Positions 60,034-64,000 of a DNA stretch of 64,000 nucleotides are shown in pieces. The stretch is from positions 62,001 through 126,000 of the forward strand of contig CAZSHM010000001.1 of assembly GCA_964606855.1 (NCBI GenBank), written 5' to 3'. The stretch comes from UBA7185 sp964606855. GTDB lineage: Bacteria; Bacillota; Peptococcia; Peptococcales; Peptococcaceae. The notes under the pieces are model-generated. The model was not told the origin of the DNA and did no database searches. It saw nothing but the letters and a program-made list of their open reading frames with translations. The position numbers and the translations under genes are program-made. How positions within the stretch are numbered: position 1 is the first letter of the stretch; every line of letters starts with the position of its first letter.

Positions 60034-61491
60034 ATGGCAGAGAAAGCAAGCGGCCAGGGCTCGAACACGGCCTACATGGTCAATTCCGGGATCTGCGTCG
60101 CCATCATGCTGTGCTTCGGGTTTCTCCCGGCGCCGGAGCCGCTGACGCAGCTCGGGATGAAGGTCATCGGCATCTTCCTCGGCATGATCTACGGCTGGAT
60201 CACGGTCGGCACGCACTGGCCCAGTTTGCTGGGCGTGCTGCTCCTGGGCCTGAGCGGCTACGATTCCGTCAACAATGTCCTGTTGAACACCTTCGGCAAC
60301 AACACGGTCCTGATGCTGTTCTTCATCTGCATCATGACGGGCGTGCTGAACTCCGCGGGCCTGACGCGGTACTTTTGCCTGAAGGTGCTCCGCCTCAGGT
60401 GGGCGCAGGGGCATCCCTGGCGCATGACCTTCCTGGTGCTGATGTCCAACTACGTCTGCTCCGCGTTTTTGGCGCCGGCCGCGTCCCTGCTCTTGATCTG
60501 GTCCGTCCTGTACAGTCTGTTCGAGATGTGCGATTATAAACCGGGGGAAAAATGGCCGATGCTGATGATCGCCGGCACGGCGTTCACCGGCAATATTTCC
60601 GGGCAGATGTTCCCCTTCAAAAACCTGTGCGTCTCGGTGCTGGGGCAGTACGAGACCATCATGGGCGGGACAATCCGCGCCTCCGGATTCATTCTCTGGA
60701 TGTTCATCTTTTCTATGGTCTGCACGCTGTTGTTTTTCCTGATTGTAAAATATCTGTTCCGCCCCGACGTGTCCAAGCTGGTGAACGCGAAGCTGGACGA
60801 GAAGGCGGCGCCGCTGAGCGGGTACCAGAAGTTCGTCCTGGCCGTGTTCGTATGCTACGTGATCGCGCTGCTGCTGCCGGATCTGCTGCCGAAAGCCTGG
60901 GCCGTCACAAAGCTCCTGAAGGACATCGGGAATACCGGCATCGCCCTGTGCGCGGTGATCGCGCTCCTGCTCGCCAAGTTCCGCGAGCGTGTGTCCCTCT
61001 CCAAGATGATCTTCGAGGGCGTCAACTGGGACATGCTCTTCCTGATCGCCTCCGCCATGATGGTCGCCAGTGTGTTCCGCAGCGAGGCGACGGGCATCGA
61101 GGCGTTCATCGTGCGGTACGTCACGCCGATCCTGGAGGGCCATTCCGGTCTGAGCCTGGTGATCCTCTGCATCCTGATCGTGACGGTCATGACGCAGTTC
61201 TGCAACAACGCCGCGACGGTCACGGTGATCACGCCGATCTTCCTTGTCGTGATGAGCGGGCTGGGCGACATCGGCGTCAACATGAAGGGGATCATGCTGA
61301 TGACCATCGCCGCGGGCGCGATGGCAACCCTCGCGCCGTCGGGCGGCACGCATGCGGCGCTGCTCCACGGGAACCGCACCTGGATTCCCAAGGCGGCGGA
61401 TCTCTATCTGCTCTGCGCGATCATGGTCGGCATCAACCTGCTCGTGATGTTCGCGGTGGGGATTCCGCTCTCCTATGTGATTCCGCTGTAG
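60034..61491 (+). CDS. SLC13/DASS-like anion permease (copy C)
   Basis: 485 residues, about 11-12 hydrophobic segments. Contains TQFCNNAATVTVITPIF near 388-404, an SNT-like motif of divalent-anion symporters, and an N-terminal NNTVLMLFFICIM (about 89-101). More distant from copies A and B than they are from each other. Last gene of the OYE operon, 62 bases after copy 2, with GGAGGAGG; likely imports the substrate of the two reductases. Confidence 0.88.
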   Translation: MAEKASGQGSNTAYMVNSGICVAIMLCFGFLPAPEPLTQLGMKVIGIFLGMIYGWITVGTHWPSLLGVLLLGLSGYDSVNNVLLNTFGNNTVLMLFFICIMTGVLNSAGLTRYFCLKVLRLRWAQGHPWRMTFLVLMSNYVCSAFLAPAASLLLIWSVLYSLFEMCDYKPGEKWPMLMIAGTAFTGNISGQMFPFKNLCVSVLGQYETIMGGTIRASGFILWMFIFSMVCTLLFFLIVKYLFRPDVSKLVNAKLDEKAAPLSGYQKFVLAVFVCYVIALLLPDLLPKAWAVTKLLKDIGNTGIALCAVIALLLAKFRERVSLSKMIFEGVNWDMLFLIASAMMVASVFRSEATGIEAFIVRYVTPILEGHSGLSLVILCILIVTVMTQFCNNAATVTVITPIFLVVMSGLGDIGVNMKGIMLMTIAAGAMATLAPSGGTHAALLHGNRTWIPKAADLYLLCAIMVGINLLVMFAVGIPLSYVIPL

Positions 61492-61528
61492 GCGGAGCGG
61501 ACGCGCGGCGGTTTTTAGCGCACAGACA

Positions 61529-61559
61529 AGCGGAGCCCGAGAAGGGCTCCGCTTTTTTT
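61529..61559. terminator. terminator of the OYE operon
   Basis: AGCGGAGCCC (61529-61538) pairs with GGGCTCCGCT (61544-61553), then T-run to 61559; convergent with the MFS gene. Confidence 0.9.
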
Positions 61560-61593
61560 GTCCGAACGAATCGACTGAACCCGCGCCGGCGGG

Positions 61594-62955
61594 TCAGCCC
61601 ATCGCTTCCTCCTCGATTTCCTCCAGCGTCTTTCCGGCGGTGCTCTTCCCGAAGAGCAGCACGAGAATCGCGGGGATGAGGAACATCAGACTGTTGATCG
61701 CGTAGATGCCGCCGACATGCACCGCCGCGTACAGGATCGGGACGAGGGGCGTCACGAAAGCCGTCAGTCCTCTGGCGAAGCTCAGGATGATGCCGGAGAC
61801 GTTGCTGCGCACCGCGGTGGGGAAGGATTCCGCGCAGTAGGTCCACAGCATGGTCATGGACGCCGCCACGCAGGTGCCGCGGACGAACATCACGATCGTG
61901 AACGGGATGTGGAGCTCGATCAGCTGCCCCGCCAGGAAATAGCCCAGGCCGGCGATCAGGCAGCAGCAGGCGATCGGGATGCGGCGCCCGCCCTTGTCGG
62001 AGATGACACTGGCCAGCAGATCGCCCAGCGGGTTGCCGAAGACGATCAGGAAGGAGACCATCAGAGCGGCCTGGTACTCCCAGCCGTGATCCATCTGATA
62101 GACGGTCGTCCAGTTCGCCAGGAAGAAGTTGCCGACGGTGATGCCCACCGCCAGCAGCGCGACGACGGAGGTGGTGCGGAGATAGCGGCGGTCAAACATG
62201 ATCTTGAGCGCCTGGATCAGGGACAGGGACTTGGTCTTCTGCTGACTGCGCGCGATCTCGCTGCTGAGATCGCAGGGCTGGCCGGTGCACTCGCTGACGA
62301 TGGCTTCCGCCTCGTGGACGCGGCCTTTGCTGACCAGCCATCTGGGCGACTCCTTCAGAAACTTCATGCCGAAGGGGATCAGCAGGATGCCGAGCGCGCC
62401 GACGAGGAAGACCCAGCGCCAGGTGTGGTTGCCCAGGGGCGCGACGATCGTCGCGAAGAGCGTCGTCAGCGGCAGGGCCGAGGAGCCGATGGCGATGGTC
62501 AGGGCCTGGTACTTGCCCCGCTTCTGCGAGGGGAGCATTTCCGAGATGTAGGTCATGGCCACCACCAGCATGCCGACCGCGCCGAAGCCGACCAGAAAGC
62601 GGAAGAAACAGAACGCGTAGATGTTCTTGGTAAAGATGTTGATGAACTGCGACACGGAGAAGATGGCGATGATCGCCAGCAGGCCGTTCTTTCTGCCGAA
62701 CCGGTCGGCGATCCAGCCGGCGAAGATACCGCCGAAGCACATTCCCCAGAAGGACATGGAGCTGATGGTGGCCAGATGCGCCTGGTCGTAGCCCAGGTCG
62801 GCCATGATCGCGGGCGCGACGTAGGAGAACATTCCCATGTCCATCTGGTCAAAGAAGTAGGCGATCGTGGCGATGATCAGAAAATGCCAGTGCGTTTTCC
62901 CCAGTTTGGTCATGCTGTCAAAATAGGTCACGCCGGAGGTTGCATTGTCAGCCAT
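61594..62955 (-). CDS. MFS transporter (sugar/aromatic-acid type)
   Basis: 453 residues, 12 hydrophobic segments. Motif A GWIADRFGRKNGLL near 81-94, central loop motif LKESPRWLVSKGR near 196-208 and second-half ISDKGGRRIPIA; the PESPR-type block is shared by sugar, quinate and aromatic-acid transporters. Start MADNATSG at ATG 62955 with GAGGAGGAA. Probably co-transcribed with the upstream phosphodiesterase, whose stop is 141 bases away. Confidence 0.9.
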   Translation of the reverse strand: MADNATSGVTYFDSMTKLGKTHWHFLIIATIAYFFDQMDMGMFSYVAPAIMADLGYDQAHLATISSMSFWGMCFGGIFAGWIADRFGRKNGLLAIIAIFSVSQFINIFTKNIYAFCFFRFLVGFGAVGMLVVAMTYISEMLPSQKRGKYQALTIAIGSSALPLTTLFATIVAPLGNHTWRWVFLVGALGILLIPFGMKFLKESPRWLVSKGRVHEAEAIVSECTGQPCDLSSEIARSQQKTKSLSLIQALKIMFDRRYLRTTSVVALLAVGITVGNFFLANWTTVYQMDHGWEYQAALMVSFLIVFGNPLGDLLASVISDKGGRRIPIACCCLIAGLGYFLAGQLIELHIPFTIVMFVRGTCVAASMTMLWTYCAESFPTAVRSNVSGIILSFARGLTAFVTPLVPILYAAVHVGGIYAINSLMFLIPAILVLLFGKSTAGKTLEEIEEEAMG

Positions 62956-63012
62956 TTCAATTCCTCCTCACACAAATACAATTCCAAATACAATCCTGCA
63001 AGCACAGTACGG

Positions 63013-63039
63013 CTGCGGCCGGGCGAAATCCGGCCGCAG
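63013..63039. other. 10-bp stem-loop between phosphodiesterase and MFS genes
   Basis: CTGCGGCCGG (63013-63022), seven-base loop, CCGGCCGCAG (63030-63039); no T-run on either strand. Possibly an mRNA-stabilising or partial-termination element. Confidence 0.5.
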
Positions 63040-63096
63040 GCTTGCTCAAACGGAATGCCGCATCGCGGTGGCGCCGCGCCGCGCGGATCTCGGCGC

Positions 63097-64000
63097 TCAA
63101 ACGCGGCTGCCGGTGAAGGCCTGGTAGATCACGCCGCCCTCGACATCCTTCGGCGGCCGCACCTGGCAGTAGGCGCAGATGGTCGGCACAATGTCCACGA
63201 CGCGCACGGTGCGTTTCAGGACATAGTTCCGGCGGACGCCGCCCCCCGCCATCGCGAACAGATTGCCCATGGAGTAGCCGTAGTACGCGCAGGTGCTCGG
63301 CTGGTTGCTGTGCACCTCGCTGTTGTAGCCGGGCACCATCTGGTAGAGAATATCCCCCACATGGTCCCCGCCCATGCCGACCAGCTCCATCTCCGACCGG
63401 GTGAGGCAGAAGGAGATGACGCGCTCGCCCGTCTGCGGGTGCTTGTAGTTGTACAGCGCGGTGATGACTTCCTGCACCACTTTGTCGTAGTCCTCCGGCT
63501 CGACAATCCCGTGCGGCTCGCGGCCTTTCAGGTTGATGTAGACGTAGCTGCTGCGCACGGCGACCGCCTTGGTCTTCGACCAGTCCACCGTCGGCGGGAC
63601 GGTCGAGTTATCCAGCACCATGAAGCCCATCTCCGCCATGGGGCCGTTGTTGATCAGTTCCTCGCCGAAGCCCGGGTTGGGCAGGTTCGGGTTGTGCGGG
63701 ATGGCGGCGTGGTCGGAGGTGATGAGCACCAGGGTATCCTCGTCCAGATACTTCATGGCGCGGCCGATGTACTTGTCCATGATCCGGTAAATCTGGTGCA
63801 GATTCTCCCGGTAGACCTGCCAGTTCTCATCCCAGCCCTCCACGGAGCGGCTCAGATACCAGTGGTTCATCAGGTCGATCGCGTGCAGGTGCGTGTAGTA
63901 CAGGTCCCAATCCGGCTCCTTCTTGTCCAGGAGGTATTCCGTCACGCGCCACTGCCAGTCGTAGATTTCCGCGAACGTCTCCAGCACAATCTTCATGCCG
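63097..64000 (-). CDS. alkaline-phosphatase-superfamily phosphodiesterase, 5' partial
   Basis: About 300 residues of the C-terminal part of a type I phosphodiesterase/nucleotide pyrophosphatase-like (or phosphonate/phosphosulfo-hydrolase) protein. Metal-ligand segments seen are YYTHLHAIDLMNHW (Asp-x-x-x-His context) and LVLITSDHAAIPHNP (Asp-His pair), plus the late His in GMGGDHVGDI. The nucleophile Thr/Ser region, expected near the N-terminus, is outside the window; the frame is open to the edge. No signal peptide can be judged. The partner MFS permease follows, suggesting uptake and cleavage of a phosphate or sulfate ester. Substrate unknown. Confidence 0.85.
   Translation of the reverse strand, partial: GMKIVLETFAEIYDWQWRVTEYLLDKKEPDWDLYYTHLHAIDLMNHWYLSRSVEGWDENWQVYRENLHQIYRIMDKYIGRAMKYLDEDTLVLITSDHAAIPHNPNLPNPGFGEELINNGPMAEMGFMVLDNSTVPPTVDWSKTKAVAVRSSYVYINLKGREPHGIVEPEDYDKVVQEVITALYNYKHPQTGERVISFCLTRSEMELVGMGGDHVGDILYQMVPGYNSEVHSNQPSTCAYYGYSMGNLFAMAGGGVRRNYVLKRTVRVVDIVPTICAYCQVRPPKDVEGGVIYQAFTGSRV

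Overview
The window is 64 kb of high-GC (roughly 60-68 % where sampled) bacterial chromosome, almost certainly Bacillota. The signs are an IspH-ribosomal protein S1 fusion, RNase Y, a pheST T-box leader, a PyrR-type attenuator on the pyr operon, HutP next to cmk, a CCA-encoding tRNA gene and strong Shine-Dalgarno sites. The fba-fsa-glpX-rho order and the IspH-S1 fusion are typical of Negativicutes and Clostridia; I cannot fix the species. There is no rRNA, CRISPR array, transposase or integrase.

Positions 1-45,700 are housekeeping. They begin with the end of a thiamine cluster (thiH, a TenI/ThiE-like gene), tRNA-Pro(CGG), and a K+ uptake block: trkA and two tandem trkH copies, with an esterase / stand-alone adenylation enzyme / acetyltransferase cassette inserted between them, followed by a shortened YebC-like gene. 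Next come guaB (minus strand), the attenuated pyrB-pyrC-pyrF-pyrE operon, thiD-thiL, nfeD-floA plus a Lys/Ala/Pro-rich membrane protein, a PLP 'aluminium resistance' enzyme, recA-recX, a structured leader and rny, T-box-pheS-pheT, fba-fsa-glpX-rho, a small lipoprotein, a split transketolase (minus), hutP, cmk, ispH-rpsA, an alanine/glycine symporter and cydAB.

Positions 45,800-64,000 are an accessory catabolic and transport region. It opens with a lower-GC segment (about 45.83-51.5 kb) holding a LysR regulator divergent from a four-gene operon: SLC13-like transporter, amidohydrolase-like protein, FMN nitronate-monooxygenase-like protein, second amidohydrolase-like protein. Both amidohydrolase-like proteins have lost the HxH metal motif (it reads RxR-PPY) and the late metal-binding Asp. 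Next, at normal GC, come an atypical SDR with a second SLC13-like transporter, an HxlR regulator, a LysR regulator divergent from two tandem FMN/FeS/FAD 'old yellow' oxidoreductases with a third SLC13-like transporter, an MFS permease, and a phosphodiesterase/phosphatase cut by the window end.

The two observations I rate highest are the RxR-PPY amidohydrolase operon in the low-GC island, and the Gly-to-Ser change in the first selectivity-filter loop of one of two equally long TrkH paralogues, which suggests a K+/Na+ division of labour. Other strong points are a terminator-bearing leader or small RNA upstream of rny, the orphan adenylation cassette, and tandem OYE enzymes with Trp in place of the usual active-site Tyr.
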